Origin: Rhodanobacter sp. OK091
GTDB taxonomy: Bacteria; Pseudomonadota; Gammaproteobacteria; Xanthomonadales; Rhodanobacteraceae
Direction of reading: 5' to 3'
DNA length: 64,000 nt
NCBI RefSeq assembly: GCF_900142825.1
Contig: NZ_FRCH01000001.1
Coordinates: 992,001-1,056,000, forward strand
Shown: piece after piece, positions 29,323 through 41,545 of the stretch
Position numbering within the stretch: position 1 is the first letter of the stretch
Layout of the letters: the number at the start of each line of letters is the position of its first letter
The notes under the pieces: model-generated
What the model saw: the letters and a program-made list of their open reading frames with translations, nothing else
The model's database searches: none
Told to the model about the DNA's origin: nothing
Translations under genes and position numbers: made by a program

Positions 29323-31920
29323 TCAACCCTGCTTGAATTCCAGATGGCCGCCGACGGCATCCACTGCGACGGTGCTGCCGGACGGGTAGCGGCCTTCGAG
29401 AATCTCCCGCGCCAGCGGGTTCTCCAGCTGTTGTTGGATCGCCCGCTTCAAGGGCCGTGCACCGTAGACCGGGTCGAAACCCGTGTTGCCAAGCAGCGCC
29501 AGCGCAGCATCGCTTATCTCCAGTTTCACCTGGCGCTCGGCCAGACGCTTCTCCAGATAGGCCAGCTGGATCCTGGCGATCGCGCGAATCTGCGTCTTGT
29601 CGAGCGGACGGAACACCACGATCTCGTCGAGCCGGTTGATGAACTCCGGACGGAAGTGAGCCTGCACCACGCCCATCACCGACGCCTTCATCTGCGTGTA
29701 CTGCTCCTCGGCATCGCCGCCTTCGCTGTTCTCGGAGGCGTCCTGGATCATCTGCGAACCGAGGTTCGAGGTCATCACGATCACGGTGTTGCGGAAATCG
29801 ACCGTGCGACCCTGGCCATCGGTGAGTCGGCCGTCGTCGAGCACCTGCAGCAGGATGTTGAACACGTCCGGGTGTGCCTTCTCCACTTCATCGAGCAGGA
29901 TGACGCTGTACGGCCGGCGGCGCACCGCCTCGGTGAGATAACCACCTTCCTCATAGCCGACGTAACCCGGCGGTGCACCGACCAGCCGGCTCACCGAATG
30001 CTTCTCCATGAACTCGCTCATGTCGATGCGCACCATCGCATCGGTGGTGTCGAACATGAACTCGGCCAGCGCCTTGCACAGCTCGGTCTTGCCCACACCG
30101 GTGGGGCCGAGGAACAGGAACGAGCCGTTCGGCCGATTCGGATCGGACAGGCCGGCGCGGGAACGGCGGATCGCATCGGAGACCGCGTGCACCGCCTCGT
30201 CCTGGCCGACCACGCGCTTGTGCAGCTGATCCTCCATGTGCAGCAGCTTGTCCCGCTCGCCCTCGAGCATCTTGTTGACCGGGATGCCGGTCCAGCGGCT
30301 CACCACCTCGGCGATTTCCTCGGCGGTGACCTTGTCCTGCAGCAGCTTGAAATCCTGCGTCTCGGCCGCCTGCGCGGCAGCGAGCTGCTTCTCCAGCTCC
30401 GGCAGCCTGCCGTACTGGATCTCGCTCATCTTCGCGTAGTCCTGCCGACGCTGGGCTGCGTCGAGTTCCTGCCGGGCCTGCTCGATCTGCTCCTTCACCT
30501 TGGTCGCGCCCTGCAGCGCGGCCTTCTCGGACTTCCAGATTTCGTTGAGATCGGAGAACTCGCGCTCCAGCTTCTCGATATCGGTTTCAAGATCGGCCAG
30601 ACGCTGCTTCGATTCGCTGTCCTTTTCCTTCTTCAGCATCTCGCGCTGAATCTTCAGCTGGATCAGCCGGCGCTCCAGCCGATCGAGTTCCTCCGGCTTG
30701 GAGTCGATCTCCATGCGGATGCGCGAAGCCGCTTCATCCATCAGGTCGATCGCCTTGTCCGGCAGCTGCCGGTCGGCGATGTAGCGGTGCGACAGCGTGG
30801 CGGCGGCAACGATCGCCGGGTCGGTGATCTCGACACCGTGATGCACCGCGTAGCGCTCCTTCAGCCCGCGCAGGATCGCGATGGTGTCTTCGACACTCGG
30901 CTCGCCCACGAAGACTTTCTGGAAGCGGCGCTCCAGCGCGGCGTCCTTCTCGATGTACTTGCGGTATTCGTCCAGCGTGGTGGCGCCGATGCAGTGCAGC
31001 TCGCCGCGCGCCAGCGCCGGCTTGAGCATGTTGCCCGCATCCATCGCGCCCTCGGCCTTGCCGGCACCCACCATGGTGTGCAATTCGTCGATGAACAGGA
31101 TGATCTGGCCTTCGTTCTTGGCCAGATCATTGAGCACGGCCTTCAGGCGCTCCTCGAACTCGCCGCGGAATTTCGCACCGGCGATCAGCGCACCCATGTC
31201 CAGCGCCAGCACTCGCCGATCACGCAGGCCTTCGGGCACCTCGCCCTTGATGATGCGCTGGGCCAGCCCTTCGACGATGGCGGTCTTGCCCACGCCTGGC
31301 TCGCCGATCAGCACCGGGTTGTTCTTGGTGCGCCGCTGCAGCACCTGGATCGTGCGGCGGATCTCTTCGTCGCGGCCGATCACCGGATCGAGCTTGCCCG
31401 ATTCGGCACGCGCGGTGAGGTCGATGCAGTATTTTTCCAGCGCCTGGCGCTGCTCCTCGGCATTTTCGCTCTGCACTTTCTCGCCGCCGCGAAGCTTGTC
31501 GATCGCCGCTTCCAGATTCGGCTTGGTGGCACCGGCCGCCTTCAGTGCGGTACCCAACTCGCCCTTGTCCTCCAGCGCCGCCAGCACGAACAGCTCACTG
31601 GCGATGAACTGATCGCCGCGCTGCTGCGCCAGCTTGTCGGTGAGGTTGAGCAACCGGTTCAGATCGTTACCCAGGTTGATGTTGCCTTCCTGTCCGCTGA
31701 CCTTGGGCAGGCGCTCCAGCAAGTCATTGACGCGTTGCTGCAGCGCCGGCACGTTGACCTGCGCCTGGGTCAGCATCGGCGCGGTCGAGCCGCCCTGCTG
31801 ATTGAGCAGCGCCGCCATCACGTGCACTGGCTCGAGCATGTTGTTGTCGCGGCCCACGGCCAGCGACTGGGCGTCGGCCAGCGCCTGCTGGAAACGCGAA
31901 GTGAGTTTGTCCATGCGCAT
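29323..31920 (-). CDS. clpB: ATP-dependent disaggregase ClpB
   Basis: ClpB is a hexameric AAA+ chaperone that, with DnaK, rescues aggregated proteins. With the start [18 protein letters not shown] it has 865 residues; GGCGGGA lies about 9 bases upstream, and starting at the second Met (two codons on) is also possible. The Clp-N domain, NBD1 (Walker [10 protein letters not shown]), coiled-coil M-domain (about 405-530), NBD2 (Walker [10 protein letters not shown]) and C-terminal domain are in order. No clear sigma-32 promoter was recognised upstream. Confidence 0.97.
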   Translation of the reverse strand: MRMDKLTSRFQQALADAQSLAVGRDNNMLEPVHVMAALLNQQGGSTAPMLTQAQVNVPALQQRVNDLLERLPKVSGQEGNINLGNDLNRLLNLTDKLAQQRGDQFIASELFVLAALEDKGELGTALKAAGATKPNLEAAIDKLRGGEKVQSENAEEQRQALEKYCIDLTARAESGKLDPVIGRDEEIRRTIQVLQRRTKNNPVLIGEPGVGKTAIVEGLAQRIIKGEVPEGLRDRRVLALDMGALIAGAKFRGEFEERLKAVLNDLAKNEGQIILFIDELHTMVGAGKAEGAMDAGNMLKPALARGELHCIGATTLDEYRKYIEKDAALERRFQKVFVGEPSVEDTIAILRGLKERYAVHHGVEITDPAIVAAATLSHRYIADRQLPDKAIDLMDEAASRIRMEIDSKPEELDRLERRLIQLKIQREMLKKEKDSESKQRLADLETDIEKLEREFSDLNEIWKSEKAALQGATKVKEQIEQARQELDAAQRRQDYAKMSEIQYGRLPELEKQLAAAQAAETQDFKLLQDKVTAEEIAEVVSRWTGIPVNKMLEGERDKLLHMEDQLHKRVVGQDEAVHAVSDAIRRSRAGLSDPNRPNGSFLFLGPTGVGKTELCKALAEFMFDTTDAMVRIDMSEFMEKHSVSRLVGAPPGYVGYEEGGYLTEAVRRRPYSVILLDEVEKAHPDVFNILLQVLDDGRLTDGQGRTVDFRNTVIVMTSNLGSQMIQDASENSEGGDAEEQYTQMKASVMGVVQAHFRPEFINRLDEIVVFRPLDKTQIRAIARIQLAYLEKRLAERQVKLEISDAALALLGNTGFDPVYGARPLKRAIQQQLENPLAREILEGRYPSGSTVAVDAVGGHLEFKQG

Positions 31921-32090
31921 GTCGATGATCCCGCCTGGTGATTTGCGTCCGAGGAATTGACGGCAGCCCCGCCACTGCCTGCAACGTGCGGGCGCCGCAC
32001 AACGAATCAAGATCGCCACGCCCCAATGTATCCGCATTGAACACAGGCGGCACAGGCGATTTTCACATTCGGTTTGTTAGGGTCATGACG

Positions 32091-32948
32091 ATGTCTACGG
32101 CCACACCCGCTATCGCCTTGGCACCTCGCAATCCGCTCCCGCCACCGCCGTTGCCCGACGCCGGCACGCGCTGGGCAGTCTTTCTCGACGTCGACGGCAC
32201 CTTGCTCGACTTTGCCGACGACCCGCTGGCGGTTCGACCCGGCGCTCCGCTGCTGGCGCTGCTGCATGCGTTGCGCCAGGCGCTAGACGGTGCGCTGGCG
32301 CTGGTCAGCGGCCGCACGCTGGCCGACCTCGACCGCCTGTTCGCCGCTTCGCACTGGGCCGCCGCCGGGTTGCACGGATTGCAGTTGCGCCACGCCGACG
32401 GCAGCTGCCGGCATTTCACCGTAGTTCCCACGCAACAAGCGCGCATGCGCGACGTCGCGCGCACGCTGGCCGCACGCTTCGATGGCGTGCAGGTGGAAGA
32501 CAAGCACGCTGCGGTGGCCTTGCATTGCCGCCGCTCGCCGGCGCAGCTGCCGGCTCTGCACGAAGCGGCCATCGCCGTGATCGCGCAGCTGCCCGGCTAC
32601 GAACTGCAGCCGGGCAATCTGGTGCTGGAGTTCAAACCGTCCGGCATGGACAAGGGCCGCGCGGTGCTGGAGTTGCTGCAGCGCGCGCCGTTTGCCGGTC
32701 GCCAACCGGTGTACCTGGGCGACGACCTTACCGACGAACATGCGTTCGCCAGCGTCAACGCCCGACACGGGCTCAGCGTACGGATCGGCGCGCGCGAACC
32801 GAGCCTGGCCACATTCACCCTGGCTGGCCCCGCCGCAGCGGAAGCCTGGCTGACCCGCGTCCTGGACGCCCTCACGCACGGAGCCTCCACCCATGTCCGA
32901 ATCCCCCGAGGATATCCCTCAAAAGGAGATCCAACCCGCCAGCCTTGA
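32091..32948 (+). CDS. otsB: Trehalose-6-phosphate phosphatase OtsB
   Basis: OtsB removes phosphate from trehalose 6-phosphate. The start at 32091 (8 bases after AGGG) gives 285 residues; an ATG two codons earlier is too close to that site. The HAD motif I is FLDVDGTLLDFADDP (nucleophile and acid Asp pair), motif II is LVSGRT, and motifs III/IV lie in KPSGMDKG and YLGDDLTDEHAF. The 3' end overlaps the next gene by 56 bases. It is the first gene of an otsB-GH15-otsA operon for trehalose synthesis. Confidence 0.94.
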   Translation: MSTATPAIALAPRNPLPPPPLPDAGTRWAVFLDVDGTLLDFADDPLAVRPGAPLLALLHALRQALDGALALVSGRTLADLDRLFAASHWAAAGLHGLQLRHADGSCRHFTVVPTQQARMRDVARTLAARFDGVQVEDKHAAVALHCRRSPAQLPALHEAAIAVIAQLPGYELQPGNLVLEFKPSGMDKGRAVLELLQRAPFAGRQPVYLGDDLTDEHAFASVNARHGLSVRIGAREPSLATFTLAGPAAAEAWLTRVLDALTHGASTHVRIPRGYPSKGDPTRQP

Positions 32949-34709
32949 GCTTGGCGTGATCGGCAACGGCAGTGTCGCCGCCCTGATCGACAACCAGGCG
33001 CGCATCGTCTGGTGCTGCCTGCCGCGTTTCGATGCCGACGCGAGCTTCTGCGCTCTGCTTTCACCGACGACTGAGGGCGGCGACTGGGCGATCGAGCTGG
33101 AGGATTTCGAACGCGCGGAACAGTTCTATCTGGCCAACACGGCAGTGCTGGTGACACGCTTGTTCGACCACCACGGTGGCGCCATCGAGATCACCGACTT
33201 CGCGCCGCGCTATCGCTCGAACGGGCGTTTCTACCATCCGGAAATGCTGACGCGCCGGGTGGCCCCGATCAGCGGATCGCCACGCCTTCGTATCCGGATG
33301 CGCCCATTGTGCGACTACGGCGCAAGAGTCGCGCAGACGACCTCCGGCAGCAATCACATCCGCTACCTGCTCAGCGACGTAGTGCAACGACTGACCAGTG
33401 ACGTGGCCACGCCGCTGATCGAGCGCGGCCTGACGTTCGGTCTCGATCGGCCCGCGCATTTCGTGTTTGGTCCGGACGAGACCCTCAACGACAACGTGGC
33501 CGACTTCGTCCACCTGGCGCTGGAGCGCACGCTGGACTATTGGCGTGAATGGGTGCGCAACCTGTCGATACCGTACGAATGGCAGGCCGCAGTGATCCGT
33601 GCGGCCATCACGTTGAAACTGTGCCAGTACGAAGCCACCGGCGCGATCGTGGCCGCGCTGACCACATCGATCCCGGAATCGGAAGGCACCGCACGCAACT
33701 GGGATTACCGATACTGCTGGCTGCGCGATGCCGCCTTCACCGTGCGCGCGCTCAACCGGCTGGGCGCAACGCGCACGATGGAGGAGTACATCCGCTTCGC
33801 CTTCAACCTGGTCGCCAACAAGGACACCAGCGAGCTTGGCCCGGTGTTCGGCATCACCTTCGAGGACGAACTGCCCGAGCGCCAGGTGGACACGCTCAGG
33901 GGTTATCGCGGCATGGGCCCGGTGCGGGTGGGCAACGATGCCTGGCGGCAGCGCCAGAACGATGTCTACGGGTCGGTGGTACTCGCTTCGGCACAACTGT
34001 TCTTCGACGTCCGGCTCGAACATCGCGGCGACGAGGTGATGTTTCGGCGGCTCGAGCGGATGGGCACGATGGCGCTGCACATGGCCGAGCAGACCGACGC
34101 CGGGCTGTGGGAATACCGCGGCCGCTCCGCCGTGCATACCTATTCCGCCGCGATGTGCTGGGCCGCCTGCGACCGCCTGGCGCACATAGCCACCGAACTG
34201 GGGCTGGGCGACCGCGCGCGGTACTGGCATGAGGAGGCCGTGCAACTGCATGCCCGGATCGAGGCGCGCGCATGGAACGAACAGCTCGGCTACTTCGTCG
34301 ATGCCTACGATGGCGAACACCTCGATGCCAGCCTGCTGCTGCTAGCCGACATCGGCTTCATCGACGCGGCCGATCCACGCTTCGTCGCCACCGTCGATGC
34401 GATCGGCGCGGCCCTGGGCCGGGGCGATTATCTGTTCCGCTATATCGCACCGGACGACTTCGGCGCGCCTGAGACCAGCTTCAACATCTGCACGTTCTGG
34501 TACATCGAGGCACTCGCCGCCACCGGCCGCAAGGAGCGGGCGCGAATGATGTTCGAGCACATGCTGAAACAGCGCAACGCACTGGGCCTGCTGTCCGAGG
34601 ACATCGCGCCCGGCAGCGGCGAGCACTGGGGCAATTATCCGCAGACCTATTCGTTGGTCGGCCTGATCCAGGCAGCGATGCGACTGTCGCGGCGCTGGGA
34701 GGACGCGCT

Positions 34710-34713
<4 letters not shown>
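32893..34713 (+). CDS. GH15 glucoamylase/trehalase-like glycoside hydrolase
   Basis: The protein has 606 residues and no signal peptide, so it is cytoplasmic. The N-terminal beta-sandwich (SLELGVIGNGSVAALIDNQ) and the (alpha/alpha)6 barrel with EGTARNWDYRYCWLRDAAFT, plus late GLLSEDIAPGSGEHWGNYPQ, are typical of GH15. Known activities of this branch include glucoamylase and trehalase. Located between otsB and otsA with overlaps on both sides, it most likely acts on trehalose or a related glucan, for instance as a trehalase balancing synthesis. Substrate is inferred from context. Confidence 0.9.
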
Positions 34714-36095
<1,382 letters not shown>

Positions 36096-36120
36096 CTGTG
36101 TCGTTTAGAGATGCCCGTGC

Positions 36121-36867
36121 CTACGCCGCCAGCCAGATCAGGCTGGCGAAACGGCCGCTGTGGGCGCCATCGCGACGATAGGAATAAAACCTCGGGTCGG
36201 CGTAGGTGTCGAAGCTGCCGCCGTGGATCCGCAAGACGCCGGCCGCCGCCAGGCGCTGTCGCGCCAGTCCCGCCAGATCGCAATGCCAGTGACCGGGCCG
36301 GCTCGACACGAAACAGTCCGCCGCTGTCGGGTCATGCGCCACGAACGCCGCGCGGACTTCCTCGCCCACTTCGTACGAAGCCGCGCCGATACACGGCCCC
36401 AGCCATGCCAGCAATCGCGCCGGCGACGTCTGCAACTGTTCCACCGTCGCCTCCAGCACACCGCCGGCCAGGCCGCGCCAGCCGGCATGCGCCGCGGCAA
36501 TCTCACTGCCGTCGTCCGTACAGAACAGCACCGGCAGGCAGTCGGCGGTGAGGATCGAAAGCACGGTGCCCGGGATGTGGGATACCGCGGCATCCGCCTG
36601 CGGTTCGTCCGGGCTGGGCAGCGGCCCCAGCTCGGCCACCGTGACACCATGTACCTGGTGCAGCCAGCGCGGCAGCGCCGGCAACGCCAGCGCCTGCTGC
36701 AGCGCGCTGCGATTGGAATGCACCGCATCGGCCGAATCGCCGCTGCGCAAGCCGAGATTGAAGCGTTCGAACGGCCCCGTCGACAGGCCCGGCCCCAGCC
36801 GCGTGGTGACGGCTGCATGCACCCGGGGCGGAGCCGGCCAGTCGGGAAAGATCCAGATGTCGGTCAT
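36121..36867 (-). CDS. pgeF: Peptidoglycan editing factor PgeF (YfiH, laccase-fold)
   Basis: A 248-residue DUF152/YfiH protein starting MTDIWIFPDWPAP. The metal site residues are His73 (HQVHG), Cys110 (LTADCLPV) and His127 (AAHAGWRGL). Members cleave L-Ser from wrongly made UDP-MurNAc-L-Ser and also act on purine nucleosides. The next gene on the strand, upstream, is rluD, the standard rluD-pgeF order; the gap of 79 bp has no clear terminator. Confidence 0.94.
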   Translation of the reverse strand: MTDIWIFPDWPAPPRVHAAVTTRLGPGLSTGPFERFNLGLRSGDSADAVHSNRSALQQALALPALPRWLHQVHGVTVAELGPLPSPDEPQADAAVSHIPGTVLSILTADCLPVLFCTDDGSEIAAAHAGWRGLAGGVLEATVEQLQTSPARLLAWLGPCIGAASYEVGEEVRAAFVAHDPTAADCFVSSRPGHWHCDLAGLARQRLAAAGVLRIHGGSFDTYADPRFYSYRRDGAHSGRFASLIWLAA

Positions 36868-36946
36868 GATCGCGGGGGAATCGCTGAGCGGGGATAGCAC
36901 AGCTTAAACGAAGCCTGCCACGCAGCGGCACTTCCCGCCGCGTGGA

Positions 36947-37921
36947 TCAGTAATGGTCCGGGCCGTGTTCGAGCAGATCCGCCCGCAGCGCTTCGATCAA
37001 CGCCCATTGATCGGCCGGCCGCTCGGCTGCGAACGACAACGCTTCGCCGCTGATCGGATGGACGAACGACAGTTTCTCGGCATGCAATGCCTGCCGGCGG
37101 AATCCGCGCAGCATGGCGATCAGCTCCGTACCGGCACCCTTGGGCAGCTTCAGGCCGCCGCCGTATAACGGGTCGCCGATCAGGGGATGGCCGATATGTG
37201 CCAGGTGCACGCGGATCTGATGGGTGCGGCCGGTCTCCAGCTGGCATTGCAGCAGGCTGTGCGCCCGAAAACGTTCGCGCAGCCGGTAATGGGTCACGGC
37301 ACGCTTGCCGTCCTCTTCGTCGCGCACCGCCTGGCGCAGGCGGTCGCCCATGCTGCGGCCAATCGGCTCGTCGACCGTGCCGCCGGCCACCATCGTGCCC
37401 AGCACCACCGCCTCGTATTGCCGCTCCACCTCGTGCCGCGACAGCAGATCGACCAGCGCCGTATACGTCGGCAGTGTCTTTGCCACCACCATCAGGCCGG
37501 AAGTGTCCTTGTCCAGCCGGTGGACGATGCCGGCCCGCGGCAACTCGGCCAGCTTGGGATCGTGATGCAGCAACGCATTGAGCAAGGTGCCCGCCGGATT
37601 GCCGGCGCCTGGATGCACCACCAGCCCGGCCGGCTTGTTCAGCACCAGCAGGTGCTCATCCTCATGCACGATGTCCAGCCCGATGTCTTCCGGCGCACTG
37701 GTCACCTCGTTTTCCAGCTCGACCTGCAGCCGCACCTGCTCGCCGCCGCGCAGCAACTGCCGCGGCGGCGCCTGCGCCCCGTCCAGGGTCACCGCGCCGG
37801 ACTTGATCCAGCCGCTGAGCCGCGAACGTGAATAATCAGGGAACATCTCGGCCAAAGCCTGGTCGAACCTGCGTCCTGCCGCGGCCAGCGGTACCTCCGC
37901 CTCGTGCCGGATCGTGGTCAT
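36947..37921 (-). CDS. rluD: 23S rRNA pseudouridine synthase RluD
   Basis: RluD makes pseudouridines at 1911, 1915 and 1917 of 23S rRNA helix 69. It has 324 residues: an N-terminal S4 domain (about 18-70, [19 protein letters not shown]) and the catalytic domain with [15 protein letters not shown], where Asp137 is the expected catalytic residue. It is divergent from bamD with a 71-bp shared upstream region, an arrangement kept across gammaproteobacteria. Confidence 0.96.
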   Translation of the reverse strand: MTTIRHEAEVPLAAAGRRFDQALAEMFPDYSRSRLSGWIKSGAVTLDGAQAPPRQLLRGGEQVRLQVELENEVTSAPEDIGLDIVHEDEHLLVLNKPAGLVVHPGAGNPAGTLLNALLHHDPKLAELPRAGIVHRLDKDTSGLMVVAKTLPTYTALVDLLSRHEVERQYEAVVLGTMVAGGTVDEPIGRSMGDRLRQAVRDEEDGKRAVTHYRLRERFRAHSLLQCQLETGRTHQIRVHLAHIGHPLIGDPLYGGGLKLPKGAGTELIAMLRGFRRQALHAEKLSFVHPISGEALSFAAERPADQWALIEALRADLLEHGPDHY

Positions 37922-37992
37922 GCCGCGCTCCGCGGGCTGTGGCCGGTTTCGGCTATCATGCCTTTTCGTTCAAACATACTGAATTCATTCCT

Positions 37993-38859
37993 ATGCGCCT
38001 ATCAATGGGCTTGTCCAAGCTGCCGATGTTCAAATTGCCTGCCCTGAAAGTGCTCGCGGTGCTCGCGCTCGTGGTGTCCATGAGTGCCTGTTCGATGTTC
38101 AGATCGAAGCAAGCCACCATCGACAACATGCCACTGGAAGCGCTGTACAACAACGCGCATGCCTCACTGCAGAATGCCGACTACTCGGCGGCCAGCAAGG
38201 CCTACCAGCGCCTGATCGCGCGCTTCCCGTCGGGCGAGTACAACGAACAGGCCCAGCTCGATCTGGCCTACTCGCAGTACAAGGACAACCAGCCGGATGA
38301 TGCGTTGTCGACCGTGAACCGCTTCATCAAGACCTATCCGACCCACAAACACGTTGATTATGCCTACTACCTGCGCGGTCTGATCAATTTTGATCGCACC
38401 AGCGGCGTGATCGAGCGCTATATCAGCCGGCAAGGTTCGCAGGCCCGTCGCGATCAGGGCTACAACCTGCAGGCGTTCGACGACTTCTCCGAACTGTCGC
38501 GGCGCTTCCCCGACAGCGCATACACCGCCGACGCACGCCAGCGCATGATCTACCTGCGCAACGTGCTGGCGCAGTACGAAATCAACGTGGCCGAGTTCTA
38601 CCTGCGCAACAAGGCCTATATCGCTGCGGCCGATCGCTCGCAGTACGTGGTCGAGCATTACCAGGAGGCGCCGCAGGCCGGCGACGCACTGGCCATCCTC
38701 ACCCGCAGCTATCTGGCGCTGGATCAGAAGACCCTCGCCGACCAGACCCGCCAGGTGCTGGCACTGAACTACCCGAACCATCCCTACCTGACCGATGCCA
38801 AATGGCCGCATGCGCCGTCCACCTTGCGCAAGATGGTGCCGTTCTCGGGCCATCATTGA
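37993..38859 (+). CDS. bamD: Outer-membrane assembly lipoprotein BamD
   Basis: BamD is an essential lipoprotein of the BAM complex that inserts outer-membrane barrels. The chosen ATG gives 288 residues; MGLSKLP four codons later is an alternative. The lipobox is VVSMSAC, with Cys at about 35, followed by five TPRs (PLEALYNNAHASLQNADYSAA onward, SYLALDQKTLADQTRQVLA at the end). It is divergent from rluD and closed by an intrinsic terminator 30 bp after the stop. Confidence 0.95.
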   Translation: MRLSMGLSKLPMFKLPALKVLAVLALVVSMSACSMFRSKQATIDNMPLEALYNNAHASLQNADYSAASKAYQRLIARFPSGEYNEQAQLDLAYSQYKDNQPDDALSTVNRFIKTYPTHKHVDYAYYLRGLINFDRTSGVIERYISRQGSQARRDQGYNLQAFDDFSELSRRFPDSAYTADARQRMIYLRNVLAQYEINVAEFYLRNKAYIAAADRSQYVVEHYQEAPQAGDALAILTRSYLALDQKTLADQTRQVLALNYPNHPYLTDAKWPHAPSTLRKMVPFSGHH

Positions 38860-38888
38860 GCTTTATCGATCCATCCGTCACAAGAGAG

Positions 38889-38913
38889 CCGGCGCACACG
38901 CGCCGGTTTTTTT
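38889..38913 (+). terminator. Intrinsic terminator after bamD
   Basis: Stem CCGGCGC / GCGCCGG with loop ACAC, followed by seven T. Confidence 0.93.
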
Positions 38914-38933
38914 ATGAGGATTTCGCAAGCCCC

Positions 38934-38972
38934 GCACCCTCACCCCAACCCTCTCCCCAAGGGAGAGGGGGC
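38934..38972. repeat. Intergenic CCCTCACCCCAACCCTCTCC-type repeat
   Basis: The sequence contains a perfect hairpin CCCTCTCCC / GGGAGAGGG (38949-38969) preceded by CCCTCACCCCAA. This form is a widespread short intergenic repeat in high-GC gamma- and betaproteobacteria. It lies between the convergent bamD and nadE genes. Confidence 0.7.
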
Positions 38973-39029
38973 GAACGTGCCATGCAGGTTCGGCTTCGTT
39001 GATATCGTGGTGCCCCTTCGCGTCGAGGC

Positions 39030-40661
39030 TTAACGCCAACCGGAAGTGATGGGATAGCGCCGCTCGCGCCCGAACGCCCGCGTGGTCACGCGCGGCCCCG
39101 GAGCCGACTGCCGGCGCTTGAACTCGTTCAGCAGCACCAGCCGCACCACGCGACGCACGGTGTCGGCAGGAAAACCCTGCGCGGCAATCTCCGCCTGCGA
39201 CTGCTCGGCTTCGATGAAACGGGCAAGTATCGCGTCCAGCTCGTCGTACGGCGGCAGCGAATCCTGGTCGGTCTGGTTGTCGCGCAGCTCGGCCGAGGGC
39301 GGACGGTCGATCACCGCGGAGGGAATCGCCTCGGGCTCGCCCAGGCGGGCCGCATGCGCATTGCGCCAGCGCGACAAGCGATAGACCACGGTCTTGTAGA
39401 CGTCCTTCAGCGGCGCGTAGGCGCCGCACATGTCGCCATACAGAGTGGCGTAGCCCACCGCCATCTCGCTCTTGTTTCCGGTAGCCAAAAGCAGCCGGCC
39501 GTGCTTGTTGGAGAGCGCCATCAGCGACACGCCGCGGGTGCGCGATTGCAGGTTCTCCTCGGTGGTATCGGCCGGCTTGCCGGCGAACGCAGGCGCCAGC
39601 GCGCCGAGGAAGGCATCGACCATCGGCTCGATGTCGATGATGTGGTATTCCACGCCCAACTGCTCGGCCTGCGCGCGGGCGCCGTCCAGCGACAGCTGCG
39701 AGGTATAGCGTGTAGGCATCATGACTGCCGTCACGCGCTGCGGGCCCAGCGCGTCCACCGCCAGCGCGAGTGTCAGCGCCGAATCGATACCGCCGGAAAG
39801 GCCGAGCAGCACGCCCGGAAAACCGTTCTTGTCGATGTAGTCGCGGATACCGCGCACCAGTGCGGCATACAGCGTGGCCTCGGGCGACGTATCGGGCACG
39901 CTGGGCCAGCCATCGGCTTGCAGTGTGCGTGTCTCGCTGTCGAACTCCGCCCACAGCATCGCGTCGACGAAGTTGGGCGCGCGCGCCGCGATGCTGCCGT
40001 CGCCGTTCACCAGCAGCGAACCGCCGTCGTAGACCACCTCGTCCTGGCCGCCGATCAGGTTGAGATAGATGATGGCGCAGCCGGTTTCCTGCGCACGTGC
40101 CGTCAGCACCTGTTCGCGCTCGCCCTGCTTGGCGTCGTCCCATGGCGAGGCGTTGATCACCACGATCAGCTCGGCGCCGGCGCCGGCGGCTTTCGCCGCG
40201 GGCTCCGGCTCCCAGATGTCTTCGCAGATAAGCACGCCCACGCGTACGCCGTCGATCAGCGCGACGGCGCTGTCGCTGCCGGGGCGGAAGTAACGCTTGT
40301 CGTCGAACACGCCGTAGTTGGGCAGCGCCTGCTTGTGCGTGGTGAACTCGATGCGGCCGCCGCGCAGCAGGCTGGCGGCGTTGTACACCTCGCCCTCGCT
40401 GTGCGGATGACCTACCAGCACCGCCACACCATTGGTGGCGCCGGCCAGCGCATTGAGCTCGCACTGGCAGGCGGCGAGAAAACTCGGACGCAGCAGCAGG
40501 TCTTCCGGCGGATAACCGCTCAACGTCAGCTCGGGAAACACCGCCAGCGCCGCGCCACCTTCACGCGCCTGCACCATCAGATCGCCCACCTTGGCCGCGT
40601 TGGCCGCGACGGCGCCGACCGGGAAATCGAGCTGCGCAAGCGCGAGGCGTAGGGAGGACAT
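39030..40661 (-). CDS. nadE: Glutamine-dependent NAD+ synthase
   Basis: The enzyme amidates deamido-NAD+ to NAD+, using glutamine. It has 543 residues: an N-terminal CN-hydrolase (nitrilase) glutaminase domain with the Glu (FPELTLSGYPPEDLLL), Lys (GVFDDKRYF) and Cys (VLICEDIWEPEP) triad, then an ATP-pyrophosphatase domain with LGLSGGIDSALTLALAVDAL and the NKSEMAVGYATLYGDMCGAY signature. No neighbour is functionally linked. Confidence 0.97.
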   Translation of the reverse strand: MSSLRLALAQLDFPVGAVAANAAKVGDLMVQAREGGAALAVFPELTLSGYPPEDLLLRPSFLAACQCELNALAGATNGVAVLVGHPHSEGEVYNAASLLRGGRIEFTTHKQALPNYGVFDDKRYFRPGSDSAVALIDGVRVGVLICEDIWEPEPAAKAAGAGAELIVVINASPWDDAKQGEREQVLTARAQETGCAIIYLNLIGGQDEVVYDGGSLLVNGDGSIAARAPNFVDAMLWAEFDSETRTLQADGWPSVPDTSPEATLYAALVRGIRDYIDKNGFPGVLLGLSGGIDSALTLALAVDALGPQRVTAVMMPTRYTSQLSLDGARAQAEQLGVEYHIIDIEPMVDAFLGALAPAFAGKPADTTEENLQSRTRGVSLMALSNKHGRLLLATGNKSEMAVGYATLYGDMCGAYAPLKDVYKTVVYRLSRWRNAHAARLGEPEAIPSAVIDRPPSAELRDNQTDQDSLPPYDELDAILARFIEAEQSQAEIAAQGFPADTVRRVVRLVLLNEFKRRQSAPGPRVTTRAFGRERRYPITSGWR

Positions 40662-40726
40662 GCCGATGAATCCGTATTCCGGGGTAGCTCCCTATGATAC
40701 CCGAGGCGCTCATGCACCCTGGGAAT

Positions 40727-41344
40727 TCAGCCTACCCGCTGGACCAGCAACAGCGCCGCCAGCGCGAGCATGAAGGCCGCCACGGCCACGTCGAACACGC
40801 GCCATGCCACAGGGCTGCGGAACACCGGCAGGAGCACGCGCGCGCCATAGCCCAACGAGAGAAACCACAGCACGCTAGCCGTGGATGCGCCTGCGGCGAA
40901 CGCCCAGCGTCCGTCGCCGCCGTATTGGGTGGACAGGCTTCCCAGCAGCACCACCGTGTCGAGGTATACGTGCGGGTTGAGCAAGGTGAAACCCAGACAG
41001 GCGAGCACGACCCGCCGCCGGCTCCCCGCACCGTCGCTGACCGGCTGCAGACCGCTCTCGCCTCGCCAGGCGCGCCATAGCGCCAATACCGCGTAGGCAG
41101 TCAGGAACATCGCGCCGGCATAGCGCAGCCACTGCAGCAAGCCGGGATGCTGCTGCACCGCCAGCCCCATGCCCGTCACCCCCAGCAGGATCAGGCAGAT
41201 ATCCGCCAGGATGCATACCAGCACCACGGCACCGACGTGGTTGCGCTGCAGCCCCTGCCGAAGCACGAAGGCATTCTGCGCGCCGATGGCGATGATCAGG
41301 CCCGCGCCGGCGCCAAGCCCGGCCAGGTAAGCCGTAGAAAACAT
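40727..41344 (-). CDS. argO: LysE-family amino-acid exporter, ArgO-like
   Basis: A membrane protein of 205 residues starting MFSTAYLAGLGAGAGLIIAI with GAGAGA upstream; a longer frame upstream enters the promoter region. Six hydrophobic segments and the family signature IGAQNAFVLRQGLQRNHV with LGFTLLNPHVYLDTVVLLG identify LysE/ArgO. These export L-arginine or L-lysine. It is divergent from an ArgP-type LysR regulator, the known arrangement for such exporters. Confidence 0.92.
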   Translation of the reverse strand: MFSTAYLAGLGAGAGLIIAIGAQNAFVLRQGLQRNHVGAVVLVCILADICLILLGVTGMGLAVQQHPGLLQWLRYAGAMFLTAYAVLALWRAWRGESGLQPVSDGAGSRRRVVLACLGFTLLNPHVYLDTVVLLGSLSTQYGGDGRWAFAAGASTASVLWFLSLGYGARVLLPVFRSPVAWRVFDVAVAAFMLALAALLLVQRVG

Positions 41345-41391
41345 GGGGATATCTCTCGGGAAAGAACCGCCACCCTGGCGCACATGCACGA

Positions 41392-41408
41392 TTTAGTAAA
41401 ACTAAATA
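41392..41408. promoter_or_regulatory. Candidate LysR-type (ArgP) binding site
   Basis: ATTTAG and CTAAAT flank TAAAA, a 17-base dyad that contains the T-N11-A core (41394 to 41406) typical of LysR-type regulators. It lies in the AT-rich argO-argP intergenic region, about 50 bases before argO and about 140 bases before argP. Confidence 0.6.
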
Positions 41409-41545
41409 TTCTTAAGTCTGTTTAGTTCTTCTAATGCTCCCGACGAAATCACCGTGAAGGCGTACATGCAGTGCGTCTATGGGCCTGCCCTTCGTCAACG
41501 GCTCGCGTGCTGGAGGCGTTTTCCCAACCCAACGAGTGCCCGCCC

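Noticed and set aside
29179..31941. Open plus-strand frame of 920 codons opposite clpB
   Set aside because: ClpB is certain on the minus strand; the antisense product is Leu/His/Arg-rich and also reads through a strong terminator.
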